A stretch of DNA of 64,000 nucleotides from Paenibacillus_F sp047238265 (GCF_047238265.1 NZ_JBDFMM010000001.1:2728001-2792000), one strand, 5' to 3'. Positions 8,532-16,685 are shown, numbered from the stretch's first letter. Notes: generated from the sequence alone by a model not told the origin. Translations and numbers: made by a program.

Positions 8532-9156
8532 AATACTGCTCGTGGAAGATGATCCGGATTGGATCAAAGCGATGACTTCCTATTTAAATAAAGAAGACGA
8601 TCTCCTGGTCGTCGGCGCGGCCGTTCATCCCGACGAGGCGGTCCGTATGGCGGCGAAGCTTGATTTCGACGTGGTGCTGATGGATATTCAGCTGACCGAT
8701 CGCGGACTTGACGGCATCTATACCGCAGCGGAAATGATGGAACTGCGTCCGGTCAAGATCATCATGCTGACCTCGATGTCCGACGAACATATCATGACGG
8801 AATCTTTTACCGCGGGAGCCGTCAATTATATTGAAAAAACAAGATTCCGCGAAGTTCCCCAGGCCATACGCAGCGCCTATCGTCATCCGGCCGCAATGGA
8901 TGCTCTGCTGAAGGAATTTTCCCGGCTCAAACGGGAAGAACAGCTAAAAGAGCTGACGGCCGCGGAACGGGAAGTCTTCGAATTGATAGAGGAGGGCTAC
9001 ACGCAGTCCCAAATCGAGAAAAAACTCGTGAAGGCGGAAAGCACCCTGAAAAACCAGGTCAATAAGATGCTTAAAAAGCTCGGGGTCAAAAGCAGTAAAG
9101 AAGCGGTGGAAAAAGTGAGGAGACGGGGCATTTCGCGGGATAAACAAGGGAAATAA
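8518..9156 (+). CDS. Response regulator, receiver plus LuxR/NarL-type helix-turn-helix
   Basis: Protein of 212 residues. The receiver domain (1-120) has the acidic pair VEDD, phospho-acceptor Asp in VVLMDIQLTD (about residue 57), the Thr/Ser in IIMLTS and the Lys in YIEK. Residues about 140-205 (LTAAEREVFELIEEGYTQSQI, then STLKNQVNKMLKKLGV) form a LuxR-type DNA-binding domain, somewhat divergent because the recognition helix is Lys-rich. It is the partner of the upstream kinase with a 14-base overlap and is followed by a strong terminator. Targets are not evident; the gene downstream has its own promoter region. Confidence 0.92.
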   Translation: MELIKILLVEDDPDWIKAMTSYLNKEDDLLVVGAAVHPDEAVRMAAKLDFDVVLMDIQLTDRGLDGIYTAAEMMELRPVKIIMLTSMSDEHIMTESFTAGAVNYIEKTRFREVPQAIRSAYRHPAAMDALLKEFSRLKREEQLKELTAAEREVFELIEEGYTQSQIEKKLVKAESTLKNQVNKMLKKLGVKSSKEAVEKVRRRGISRDKQGK

Positions 9157-9186
9157 CCCCCCATGATCCGGCGCTATGGCCGACAG

Positions 9187-9216
9187 GAGGTTCTACGATC
9201 GTAGAACCTCTTTTTG
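9187..9216 (+). terminator. Rho-independent terminator of the two-component operon
   Basis: Perfect stem GAGGTTCTAC/GTAGAACCTC with GATC loop followed by T5. Confidence 0.92.
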
Positions 9217-9220
9217 TCGC

Positions 9221-9239
9221 GTTCTAAAAAAGTTAGAAC
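9221..9239. promoter_or_regulatory. Perfect inverted repeat, possible operator
   Basis: GTTCTAA-N5-TTAGAAC is a perfect 7-bp dyad about 140 bases before the DoxX/SRPBCC gene. A TATACT hexamer lies at 9263-9268, so the dyad would sit just upstream of the promoter. A second imperfect dyad (ATTGTTAT to ATGACAAT, 9251-9282) spans that -10. The cognate regulator is unknown. Confidence 0.4.
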
Positions 9240-9376
9240 TGAGCAAAAGCATTGTTATGTCCTATACTGGCGTTATGACAATGGTGATAGGAGAGAAATG
9301 CTCGAAGGGTTCTACATTTTGTGTCACGGAATCACCCGGTTTGTGATCCGCCGGGACGCGGAGAGGGGCGAATCGA

Positions 9377-10333
9377 ATGAAAGCAAAGCCGGTCTATGTG
9401 GAGCTCGACATTCAGACGGACATGGAGGCGCTTTGGAAAGCGACGCAGACTCCGGGACTGCATCAGCAGTGGGATCTGCGCTTTACGGAAATTACCTATC
9501 TGCCCCGAAGCGGGGAAAAAGAGCCTCAGCGGTTTCATTACCGGACACGTATCGGTTTCGGAATGGACATCGCGGGAACGGGCGAGACGAAAGCCAAAGT
9601 AAACCTGCTTACCGGGGAACGCATTTCAGGCCTCAAATTCGGTTCCGCCCAGCGGATCTCGCTGATCCGCAGCGGGAGCGGATATTGGAAATATACGCCC
9701 AAGGGCGGCGGAGTAACGTTCGCGACCTCCTATACGTACGAGACGCGTTTCGGAACGGCGGGAGGCTGGTTCGACCGGATTTTGTTCCGCCCGCTATTCG
9801 GCTATGCGACGGCTTGGAGTTTTGACATGCTCCGGATCTGGCTGGAAAAAGAAATCCCCCCGTCGGTCAGCATCCAGCGCGCACTTATGCACTATTTTAG
9901 CGCGGGACTCCTCGCACTGCTCTGGATGTACCAGGGGCTGGTGCCGAAGCTGCTCTTCCCGGAGGGAGGCGAGCTGGCCGTTCTGCAGGCGGCCGGGTGG
10001 TTCCCAGGCGGCGAGAGATTTGTGCTCGCCCTGCTCGGAGCGGGCGAGATCGGCATCGGCCTGCTGGGTGCCGCGGTTCACAGGCAGGGCGGCGTATACC
10101 TCGCCCAGGCGGCGCTGCTGATTGCGCTGGCCGCGGCCGCCCTGACCAGGAGCCCGCATTTGCTGCAGGCGCCGTTTAATCCGCTGACCTTAAGCGGAGC
10201 GATGGCCGGCCTGTGCCTGCTGGCTTTCTGGTCGAGGGTGGATTTGCCGCAGGCAAGGCGATGTTTGCGTAAGCCGCGCGGCAAGGGGAAGGAGGCGGAA
10301 CCGAAATGGCATCCATATACGAGCGGGCGCTAG
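9377..10333 (+). CDS. SRPBCC-like/DoxX-like fusion membrane protein
   Basis: A 318-residue protein. Residues 1-150 (YVELDIQTDMEALWKATQTPGLHQQWDLRF, then FATSYTYETRFG) look like a START/SRPBCC ligand-binding fold. Residues about 170-300 contain four transmembrane helices with the DoxX_3 pattern (HYFSAGLLALLWMYQGLVPKLLF, then LLGAGEIGIGLLGAA). The adjoining DUF4166 gene starts 28 bases before this gene's stop, a pairing that recurs in Bacilli. The pair may act on a lipid or quinone-like molecule, but this is inference. Ends are supported by an upstream RBS (GAGGGGCGAATCG) and the overlap. Confidence 0.8.
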   Translation: MKAKPVYVELDIQTDMEALWKATQTPGLHQQWDLRFTEITYLPRSGEKEPQRFHYRTRIGFGMDIAGTGETKAKVNLLTGERISGLKFGSAQRISLIRSGSGYWKYTPKGGGVTFATSYTYETRFGTAGGWFDRILFRPLFGYATAWSFDMLRIWLEKEIPPSVSIQRALMHYFSAGLLALLWMYQGLVPKLLFPEGGELAVLQAAGWFPGGERFVLALLGAGEIGIGLLGAAVHRQGGVYLAQAALLIALAAAALTRSPHLLQAPFNPLTLSGAMAGLCLLAFWSRVDLPQARRCLRKPRGKGKEAEPKWHPYTSGR

Positions 10334-10983
10334 GGGAGGACTTCGCCAGGCTGCATCCCCGCATCCGGGAGCGGTTCGGATTTGACAGCGTTGACGGTGT
10401 CGCTTCCATCGGCGAAGGGGTGATGCACCGCATCTGGGCCAGCAAGTGGTCGGCGCTCCCGCTGCTGATCGGCACAGCGCGGCACATCATGTTTCCGGAG
10501 AGCGGCACGGAAATTCCGTTCTCCATCGAAAACTTCGCTTACCGGGACAGCTACGGCCGGGAAACGGTAACCTGGATCCGCAACTTCGCCTTCGGCTCCA
10601 AAGTCCGTCATTTCGATGCCACGATGATCTACAGCACCCGGCGCGGACGTATCGTCGATTATCTCGGAAACAAGCAGCATCTCGCCGTAGATCTTGATCT
10701 TGCGCCAACCCCCGGCGGCGGCATCCGCATCCGGTCGGGAGACCAGCGGTTTTATGAAGGCCTGCTCCAGTTTCCTTTCCCCGCGGGATTAACCGGTATC
10801 GCCGATGTCTGCGAATGGTACGATGATCGCGAAGACGCGTATAAAATTTCCGTAAAGGTGAGCAATCCCGTGCTCGGTCCTGTATTCGGCTATGAAGGCA
10901 CCTTCCGTGCGCAGCTTGTCCCCTGCGGAACGGCCGACATTCCGGATCGTGTAAAACCGCTGCGGGAAGAGCTTCGGGAGTGA
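10306..10983 (+). CDS. DUF4166 domain-containing protein
   Basis: Protein of 225 residues without signal or membrane segments. The N-terminal YERALGEDFARLHPRIRERFGF and the repeated beta-strand character (FAYRDSYGRETVTWIRNFAF, then DATMIYSTRRGRIVDYLG, then PVLGPVFGYEGTF) are typical of DUF4166, a family often fused or adjacent to DoxX or saccharopine-dehydrogenase-like proteins. ATG at 10306 has AAGGAGGCGGAACCGAA upstream, inside the preceding gene. Its function is unknown; co-expression with the DoxX-like protein is clear. Confidence 0.85.
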   Translation: MASIYERALGEDFARLHPRIRERFGFDSVDGVASIGEGVMHRIWASKWSALPLLIGTARHIMFPESGTEIPFSIENFAYRDSYGRETVTWIRNFAFGSKVRHFDATMIYSTRRGRIVDYLGNKQHLAVDLDLAPTPGGGIRIRSGDQRFYEGLLQFPFPAGLTGIADVCEWYDDREDAYKISVKVSNPVLGPVFGYEGTFRAQLVPCGTADIPDRVKPLREELRE

Positions 10984-11001
10984 GGACAGATTCATTAAAT
11001 T

Positions 11002-11029
11002 TAGCCCCCGGTCATAGCGGGCTTTTTTT
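11002..11029 (+). terminator. Rho-independent terminator of the DoxX-DUF4166 operon
   Basis: AGCCC pairs with GGGCT around an 11-base loop and is followed by T7. Confidence 0.75.
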
Positions 11030-11112
11030 AATTCTCCCTGAACTGGCGCCATTTGTGCTTCACATTCGATGTGAGGGAGAGAAAAGTCCATTAATTAACG
11101 GCAAAAAACAAA

Positions 11113-11141
11113 TTGATAGCGTTTTAAAAATCAAGTACAAT
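11113..11141 (+). promoter_or_regulatory. Sigma-A-type promoter of the DoxX gene
   Basis: TTGATA (11113-11118), a 17-base spacer and TACAAT (11136-11141). The leader to the coding start is about 125 bases. It contains an AAAGGAGGG with no usable start codon after it. Confidence 0.65.
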
Positions 11142-11272
11142 TAAGGCGTCGTTTACCATTACATGGAAAGGAGGGTATCTATATCCATTATTGGATTGAA
11201 TGAATGGAGATTTTCACCAAAACACAGCTCTGACATGCTGATGCGGAGCCATACCAAAAGGAGATGATCGGA

Positions 11273-11809
11273 ATGATGAATTGGTTAAGAACGAATGTTT
11301 ACGCTTCGGGTTTACTGCTTTTGCTTCGTCTTTATGTGGGTTGGAAATGGGCAAGCGCCGGATGGGGCAAGATTACGGGAGGGTTTGATGCAAGCGGTTT
11401 TATGAAGGGTGCTATCGCCAAGCCGGTGACGGATAAGGCGACTAACGCTCTCGTTTATCCGACGTATCATGCTTTTCTGGAAAATGTGGCCCTGCCGGGT
11501 GTCAAAGCTTTTAACGTTCTGGTTCCATGGGGAGAGCTTCTGGTCGGTCTCGGTCTGATTCTCGGAGGATTGACGGCTGTAGCGGCTTCTTTCGGTTTGT
11601 TGATGAACTTCATGTATATGTTTGCGGGAACGGTGAGCACGAATCCCTGGATGATCCTGCTCGGATTTTTCGTGGCGGCCGCAGGAGCAAACGCCGGGAG
11701 ATTCGGACTTGATTATTACCTGCTTCCGTATTTAGCTTCTAAGGCGGGCCGGAAAAGAAAAGCGGTCGGTTTCGACAAGGACAACAAACCTGCTTTTGAA
11801 CACGGATGA
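11273..11809 (+). CDS. DoxX family membrane protein
   Basis: A 178-residue protein starting MMNWLRTNVYASGLLLLLRLYVG. The ATG at 11273 lies 9 bases after AAGGAG; the upstream ATG at 11264 overlaps that site. Four hydrophobic helices and the motif LRLYVGWKWASAGWGKI, then PWGELLVGLGLILGG, identify DoxX (distinct from the DoxX_3 type at 9377). Such proteins are linked to thiosulfate:quinone or redox-stress functions, but the precise reaction here is unknown. Monocistronic, with its own promoter and terminator. Confidence 0.88.
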   Translation: MMNWLRTNVYASGLLLLLRLYVGWKWASAGWGKITGGFDASGFMKGAIAKPVTDKATNALVYPTYHAFLENVALPGVKAFNVLVPWGELLVGLGLILGGLTAVAASFGLLMNFMYMFAGTVSTNPWMILLGFFVAAAGANAGRFGLDYYLLPYLASKAGRKRKAVGFDKDNKPAFEHG

Positions 11810-11848
11810 AGATTTGCGGTTTTGCAGCGGTTTACAAACGAGTCTATT

Positions 11849-11877
11849 AGCCTTGCCTGTACGGCAGGGCTTTTTTT
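11849..11877 (+). terminator. Rho-independent terminator after DoxX
   Basis: AGCCTTGCC and GGCAGGGCT pair around TGTAC with a downstream T7. Confidence 0.85.
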
Positions 11878-12092
11878 CTATTTCGATAATCAGTCAGCCC
11901 ACCTTAGAAAAGTACTGCCTGAAACAAGAATAGGACTTATTTAATACTTATTCCTATATTGTATCATATATTCTCGCAATTTCCAGTTGCATCCAATTAA
12001 ATCGTTAGCCAGCTAGATGCTTTCCTTACAGCGGGTGAAATTTGACGGAATTTGTAAGAAATGACGTGGGTTTTTTGATAGGTGCGAATCGA

Positions 12093-12122
12093 TTGACAGC
12101 TTATAAATGTGTGAGGTAAAAT
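12093..12122 (+). promoter_or_regulatory. Sigma-A-type promoter of the E2-like gene
   Basis: TTGACA (12093-12098), an 18-base spacer and TAAAAT (12117-12122). The rest of the 11878-12227 intergenic stretch is AT-rich and holds no other recognisable feature. Confidence 0.75.
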
Positions 12123-12227
12123 TTCAAACAACAAAAGGGTCCATTAACCAATATTGGAAGAAAATACATAAAACTCGATAGAAAGGCGGCTGTATTTGAT
12201 ATGAGTCGGGAAAAGGAGCGGGAGCAT

Positions 12228-13052
12228 ATGGAGCATGGCCAGACTAATCAAACGGAAACGAAAGAAATGCCTGTTCACGCAAGAAGCGCGGGCATCCTTC
12301 AGTCGGACAATCCTCGGGCCCCGCTCGGTCAAACGGAAGCGGAGACAACCGGAGAAGAGGAAGAAATGATTAAAGTAACGCCCGTTCGTCACACGATAGC
12401 CACGCGCACCCTGCAGAGCGTCCGTGAAATTCCCCACGCCTTGACGACGATTGAGACGGATGTAACGGATCTGGTGAAGCTGCGGACGAAGCTTAAAGAT
12501 GATTTTAAGCGCCGGGAAGGCGTTCAATTGACCTATCTGGCTTTTTTTATTCAAGCGGTAGTATCGGCCATAAAGGATTATCCGCTCATGAACTCGGTGT
12601 GGGCCGCAGACAAAATGATCAGGAAGCGCAATGTGCACATTTCCCTGCTCATCGGGACGGAAGATTCGGTTCTTGCCCCCGTTATCAAATACGCGGACCA
12701 GAAGAGCATTTCGGGGATCGCACAGGAAATCGCGGCTCTGGCACAGAAAGCCCGGACGGGGCGCCTCACACTGGACGACATGCAGGACGGAACGTTCACC
12801 ATCAACAATACGGGTGCCTTCGGTTCCATCCTTTCCTCCCCGACGATCCTTTACCCCCAGGCTGCCATTCTGACGATCGAATCCATTGTAAAAAGACCCC
12901 GGGTGGTGGGCGACATGATTGCGGTCCGCTCCATGGCGAATCTCTGCCTCTCCAGCGACAACCGGATTCTCGAAGGCCGTGTGACCGGTCAATTCCTGCA
13001 CAGAGTCAAGCAAAATCTGGAGGCGTTCCACCCGGATACCCGAATCTATTGA
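12228..13052 (+). CDS. Stand-alone 2-oxoacid dehydrogenase E2 core-like protein with altered active site
   Basis: A 274-residue protein. I prefer ATG 12228 (AAGGAG 9 bases upstream); ATG 12201 is an alternative. After an acidic, Gln/Glu-rich leader of about 45 residues comes the E2 acyltransferase core: VTPVRHTIATRTLQSVREIPHA, then SILSSPTILYPQAAILTI, then NLCLSSDNRILEGRVTGQFL. There is no lipoyl domain or E3-binding domain. The canonical catalytic DHRxxDG motif reads DNRILEG, so the general-base His and the Asp are replaced by Asn and Glu. It is therefore probably not a conventional acetyltransferase and may be a scaffold or pseudoenzyme. It is monocistronic, not beside E1 or E3 genes. The family is certain; the function is unknown. 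Confidence 0.85.
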   Translation: MEHGQTNQTETKEMPVHARSAGILQSDNPRAPLGQTEAETTGEEEEMIKVTPVRHTIATRTLQSVREIPHALTTIETDVTDLVKLRTKLKDDFKRREGVQLTYLAFFIQAVVSAIKDYPLMNSVWAADKMIRKRNVHISLLIGTEDSVLAPVIKYADQKSISGIAQEIAALAQKARTGRLTLDDMQDGTFTINNTGAFGSILSSPTILYPQAAILTIESIVKRPRVVGDMIAVRSMANLCLSSDNRILEGRVTGQFLHRVKQNLEAFHPDTRIY

Positions 13053-13104
13053 GTCTTCGGCTTCCGATTCCAAACAGCAAAGTTTGCATTTTGCGGCATT
13101 ACCC

Positions 13105-13160
13105 AAAGAGGCACCTTTCATGACGGTTGCAAAAAACCGAATGAGAAGGTGTTTCTTTTT
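13105..13160 (+). terminator. Probable terminator after the E2-like gene
   Basis: A long imperfect hairpin (GGCACCTTTCAT with ATGAGAAGGTGTTTC) precedes a T5 run. Confidence 0.6.
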
Positions 13161-13257
13161 GCTGTCGGGGGACCTATGAAAGTTAGAACTGTTTAAGCGA
13201 AAAGCCGTTTGATATGCTCGGAACAGGCAGCTGCCTTTATATGGAGGGGGAGAAGGC

Positions 13258-14029
13258 ATGAAGGAAACAGAGGCTATACGTCATCGGAGAAAAAGAACGG
13301 TGAGCTTTTTAGGGTCCAAGCTGGCTGCGGCCGGGACGTTGTTTGCCGTTTTTATAGGGATCACCCTCGGGGACGGGGCGGGCTTCTATCAGATTTCGGA
13401 AGCGGCAAGTTTTCCGTATCTTTGGTGGCTCGTTTACGGGTATGGCGTTGTTTACTCCGTTCTCGTCGACCTCATCCTGTTCAGATTTTTTCCGTCGGCC
13501 CGGATCGGCACGAGAATAGTGATCTACGGTGCGGGGGGGATTTGCCCCGTTCGTCGTTCTTTTTTTCAATACGTCCTATATAGCGGTTTCGGGTTTAACC
13601 GGATCTCTTTGCGCGCTATTTTTCTATGCGGCGGATTCCTTGTTCAGAAGAACGAAAATAGTGTGGGCCGCTGTTGGCTTGTGTTTGCCGGTGGTTCTGG
13701 CCGTAATTGCCGGGAGTGATTTTACCGAAACGAAACAATGGCAGGAGGTCCGCACTCCTTCGTCCTATGAGGCAAGCTTCGCTTATTTTAACGGTGAAAA
13801 AGCGGTTCCGGTCCCTATCCCGAAGGGTGAAACCGCCCTGTTGACCTATTCGTGGACGATGAAAAAAGGCGGATACGAGGTCAGCTTTACTGACGTGCAG
13901 CAGCTTCCCGGAGATCCGCCGGAATCTGACAAAATCCGCATCCGCGCACCGGAATCCGGCGTTGCTACCTTAATCGTTACAGGCGATCATGCGGAAGGAA
14001 CGTTCAGGGTGGAATGGACGGTAGAGTAG
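13258..14029 (+). pseudogene. Membrane protein with C-terminal extracytoplasmic domain, frameshifted in a G7 run
   Basis: GGAGGGGGAGAAGGC precedes the ATG. The first frame encodes a basic start and three hydrophobic helices up to RIVIYGAGG near 13535. The coding signal then moves by one base into the frame reading GFAPFVVLFFNTSYIAVSGL, three to four more helices, and a soluble domain ending GTFRVEWTVE (stop 14029). Deleting one G from the run of seven at about 13531-13538 gives an uninterrupted 256-residue protein. I do not recognise the family. The soluble part (FNGEKAVPVPIPKGETALLTYSWTM) resembles a beta-sandwich exposed outside the membrane. The break may be a sequencing error, real decay or slippage at the G-run. 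Confidence 0.7.
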
Positions 14030-14055
14030 GACAAGCCGGTCTATGCGGATGCCGG

Positions 14056-14664
14056 TCAGGTTTCGGACCTGAATGATTTGCCTTTCTCCGCATCCAAGCC
14101 GAAGTAATGACGGAAGCTGTAAATAAGCGGATTCCAAGCGGCGGGATTTACATAGCGTTCTCCCTGTATGATCCGCTCTTCGGCGTGAACGGCCCGGGAC
14201 TCCGTCTCCACGATACAGAATCCGTCACTGGGATGTAGGGTCGCGAGGACGGCTTCGATTTGGAGCGGGCATTCCCGGATTCTCAAGGGCTTCACATGTT
14301 CGGAGGGAACAGAGGTAAAGCCGGCAGCCGCAAATTTGTCCTTTTCGTACCGGTATAACCCGCGTTTAGCTTCCGGAACGGGAGATTTGCCGGTCAGGGG
14401 AGCGAGCTTCTCGACCTGTTCCCACAGCGGGCTGTCCGGAAGGTTGATCACGCATTCGCCCGTACGCGACAAATTTTCCAGTCCTTTACCGCCGTTCCCG
14501 ATGCCAAGTACAATCCGGCTGCCGAGCGCCCAAGCGGACGACAGGGGAGAGATATTCGTGCTTCCGTCCTCGTTCAGAGTCGTAAGCAGAACGACGGGCG
14601 TGCCAAAATAAAGAATCGAAGGCCGGATCGTCCGGAACGTTTCCTGTGCTTCTTGTTTGATCAT
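14056..14664 (-). CDS. Flavin reductase family protein (FMN-binding)
   Basis: A 202-residue protein starting MIKQEAQETFRTIRPSILYFG; GAGGTG lies 6 bases before ATG 14664. The N-terminal half (TPVVLLTTLNEDGSTNISPLSSAWALGSRIVLGIG) is the split-barrel FMN-binding signature of the flavin reductase-like/DIM6-NTAB family, and later NLSRTGECVINLP and the Tyr/His-rich end (YSFRHYFGLD) fit. It probably reduces flavin or uses FMN in a reductive step. The regulator gene 77 bases upstream points the same way, so the two may be co-transcribed. Confidence 0.87.
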   Translation of the reverse strand: MIKQEAQETFRTIRPSILYFGTPVVLLTTLNEDGSTNISPLSSAWALGSRIVLGIGNGGKGLENLSRTGECVINLPDSPLWEQVEKLAPLTGKSPVPEAKRGLYRYEKDKFAAAGFTSVPSEHVKPLRIRECPLQIEAVLATLHPSDGFCIVETESRAVHAEERIIQGERYVNPAAWNPLIYSFRHYFGLDAEKGKSFRSET

Positions 14665-14741
14665 CACTATCACCTCGTAAAAAGTATACACGTCCGATTG
14701 TTCGGTCTCCGTCGAATGATCCCTGCAAGTTCAGCGCGATT

Positions 14742-15434
14742 TCAGCGCAGGTTCAGATTCACCCCTAAGTGCCTCAGTCCGTCGCGCCCGGATTCGGTGA
14801 TCCGGACGGCCCGCCCGCCGGGAATACGCTCGATCCATTCCCGCCGGAAGAGCTGCTCCGTCAAGGCGGCGCCGAGGCTTCCGGCGATGTGATACCTGCG
14901 CTCGCTCCAGTCCAGGCAGCACTTGGCGAATTGTCTGCGGCTTCTGCGGAGCTCCGCGCAGTCTATGTCGAAGGCACGGAGAAAGATTTCGCCTTTCTCC
15001 GTAACCGTAAAATCACGGCCGGACTGTCCGATGATGCCCGATTCAAGCAGGCGGTCCGCGAGTGCCACTCCAGCTTCCCCCGCAAGGTGGTCGTAGCAGG
15101 TGCGGGCGAAGCGCAGATGATTGAGCCGGTCGTGCTCCCGCAGCGACTTGACCGGCTTGGGCAGCGCCAGCGCATTCAGCGCTTCAAGCGCATCGGCCAC
15201 CTCCGGCCCCGCAAGCTTGTAGTACCGGTGCCGTCCCGAGAGCTCGACCGTGAGCAGGCCGCCCTCCACCAGCTTGGCCAGGTGGGAACTGGCCGTCTGG
15301 GGAGTAATGCGGGCGGCTCCGGCCAGCTCGCTTGCCGGCATGCATTTGCCGCTAAGGAGCTCCAGTAGCATCTGCATCCTGGACGGTTCTCCGATTAAGC
15401 CTGCCAGGGTGATCGTATCAGGTGAAGCATTCAT
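14742..15434 (-). CDS. ArsR-type winged-helix transcriptional regulator
   Basis: A 230-residue regulator; ATG 15434 (MNASPDTITLAG) is preceded by GGAGGGATGCGAAT. The N-terminal 90 residues hold an ArsR winged helix (LIGEPSRMQMLLELLSGKCMPASELAGAARITPQTASSHLAKLVEGGLL, then RHRYYKLAGPEV). The C-terminal 140 residues are a long effector or dimerisation region with Cys residues (TCYDHLAGEAG, DIDCAEL, AKCCLDW) but no classic SmtB metal site. This architecture is common among Bacilli as an ArsR-like HTH regulator. It probably controls the downstream flavin reductase gene. Confidence 0.85.
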   Translation of the reverse strand: MNASPDTITLAGLIGEPSRMQMLLELLSGKCMPASELAGAARITPQTASSHLAKLVEGGLLTVELSGRHRYYKLAGPEVADALEALNALALPKPVKSLREHDRLNHLRFARTCYDHLAGEAGVALADRLLESGIIGQSGRDFTVTEKGEIFLRAFDIDCAELRRSRRQFAKCCLDWSERRYHIAGSLGAALTEQLFRREWIERIPGGRAVRITESGRDGLRHLGVNLNLR

Positions 15435-15566
15435 ATTCGCATCCCTCCAAAACGGTTGAATTTCCATACTTCCACAATAGCACATCCACTATTCGACGGG
15501 GATCGAATTTTACGGATGCCGCCTAACGGATTAGGAAATTGCATAATAAGCGTAACTGGGAAACGA

Positions 15567-15592
15567 CAAAAAAGAGTCTAAAGCAGACTCCT
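15567..15592 (-). terminator. Rho-independent terminator downstream of the TrmB-type gene
   Basis: GAGTCT-N5-AGACTC stem; read on the minus strand it is followed by T6. It lies about 200 bases after the TrmB stop and just after the AT-rich repeats. Confidence 0.75.
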
Positions 15593-15596
15593 TGAA

Positions 15597-15669
15597 TAGT
15601 TAATGGGATTAAATAATGACAGTAGTTAACGAGATTAATTAAATAGTTAGTTAATGTTATTAATTAAAT
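15597..15669. repeat. Three imperfect 22-bp AT-rich direct repeats
   Basis: Copies at 15597-15618, 15623-15644 and 15648-15669 each begin TAGTTAAYG and continue with an ATTAA-rich half. The starts are 26 and 25 bases apart. They lie between the TrmB-type gene and its terminator, so they would be in its 3' untranslated RNA, or act as DNA sites. Confidence 0.7.
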
Positions 15670-15795
15670 GGAATCAGGCTTTCAATTTTTTTCACTGCCT
15701 TATGAATGGCTGCATTACCCGTCATTATTCGGGTGTTATTTGCAGAAAAGACCGTGCCGCTCAAGCTTGTTACCGTTCCCCCGCTTCATATCCCC

Positions 15796-16575
15796 CTACA
15801 AAATATCCCGGTAAGGTTCGAGTATCTTTTTGTAATCCTCGCCGTAGGCGGAACGCAGCTCCCGGTCGAAATCCCCCTCGATCGTTTCCAGCACCACATC
15901 GTGATAAAGAGCGGTGATCAGCAGTTCCGTCATCGAAGGATGATCCGTTTCCAGCGCGGACAGCTTGAGGCCGGACGTGAAGCTGCCGATAATGGCTGCG
16001 GTGGAATCGCTCAAGATCGAAAACTTCCGGCTGGCCGTGTTGTTCCATTCTTCGCTTCGCCGGTGAACGAGTACGCGCCGGAGCGGGCTGTGTGTTTCTC
16101 CGATCGTAATGAGCGTGACGGAGATGCCGCGCCGCTCCGCATCAAGCAGGCTTTCCTCGACCCAGTGGACGTCCTCCGCCCAAATATCGACTACAAGGGT
16201 TTTGCGGGCATTCGCAATGACCCGGCGGACCGCTTTTTTAAGCGGCTCTTCGCCGTACCAGGAATAGAAGGAAGACGTTTTCCGCGGCGGCGGCTTAAGC
16301 TCCTGGAGAAGCTTGGCGGAAGTTTTCTCGAAATCCGATTGAAGGGTGCGGATAAGCTCCTCGATCGGAACGGCGTCATAAAGCGCCGGATCCCCTTCGA
16401 TGACCCGGCATATGCCTTGTTCCGTCAAAGCGCGGAGCACTGCATAAACATTGGTCCGGGAGACAGACACCCGCTTGGCGACCTCGTAGCCGGACAAGTG
16501 CGGTTCTTCATGCAACGCGAGGTAACACCTGGCTTCCAGATCCGACAGCCCGATTTTGCGCAGCTCTTCGATCAT
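15796..16575 (-). CDS. TrmB-family transcriptional regulator
   Basis: A 259-residue protein. Residues 1-70 form a TrmB winged helix (MIEELRKIGLSDLEARCYLALHE, then SGYEVAKRVSVSRTNVYAVLRALTEQGICR). The middle is a coiled-coil linker (PIEELIRTLQSDFEKTSAKLLQEL) and the C-terminal 150 residues a phospholipase D-like ligand-binding domain (TLVVDIWAEDVHWVEESLLDAERRGISVTLIT). TrmB proteins typically sense sugars or small ligands. A perfect dyad lies 24-48 bases before the start, consistent with autoregulation. No transport genes are adjacent, so the wider regulon is elsewhere or limited to itself. Confidence 0.88.
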   Translation of the reverse strand: MIEELRKIGLSDLEARCYLALHEEPHLSGYEVAKRVSVSRTNVYAVLRALTEQGICRVIEGDPALYDAVPIEELIRTLQSDFEKTSAKLLQELKPPPRKTSSFYSWYGEEPLKKAVRRVIANARKTLVVDIWAEDVHWVEESLLDAERRGISVTLITIGETHSPLRRVLVHRRSEEWNNTASRKFSILSDSTAAIIGSFTSGLKLSALETDHPSMTELLITALYHDVVLETIEGDFDRELRSAYGEDYKKILEPYRDIL

Positions 16576-16598
16576 AGGGAACCTTCTCTCTTATTTTG

Positions 16599-16623
16599 AG
16601 TAGTATTATTTCATGATACTACT
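16599..16623. promoter_or_regulatory. Perfect palindromic operator upstream of the TrmB-type gene
   Basis: AGTAGTAT-N9-ATACTACT: a perfect 8-bp dyad within 50 bases of the gene start. It fits a binding site for the TrmB protein itself. Confidence 0.65.
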
Positions 16624-16685
16624 ATGGTCCGCATAAAACGTCAAGCCGAACCGGCGTCAGCAGGTTAACGAGTCCTCGGTGCCGG

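Noticed and set aside
11161..11270. Upstream open frame after AAAGGAGGG in the DoxX leader
   Set aside because: No ATG, GTG or TTG at a usable distance from that RBS.
12144..13259. A 371-codon minus-strand open frame across the E2-like gene
   Set aside because: Antisense shadow; the plus-strand frame has promoter, RBS and clear E2 motifs.
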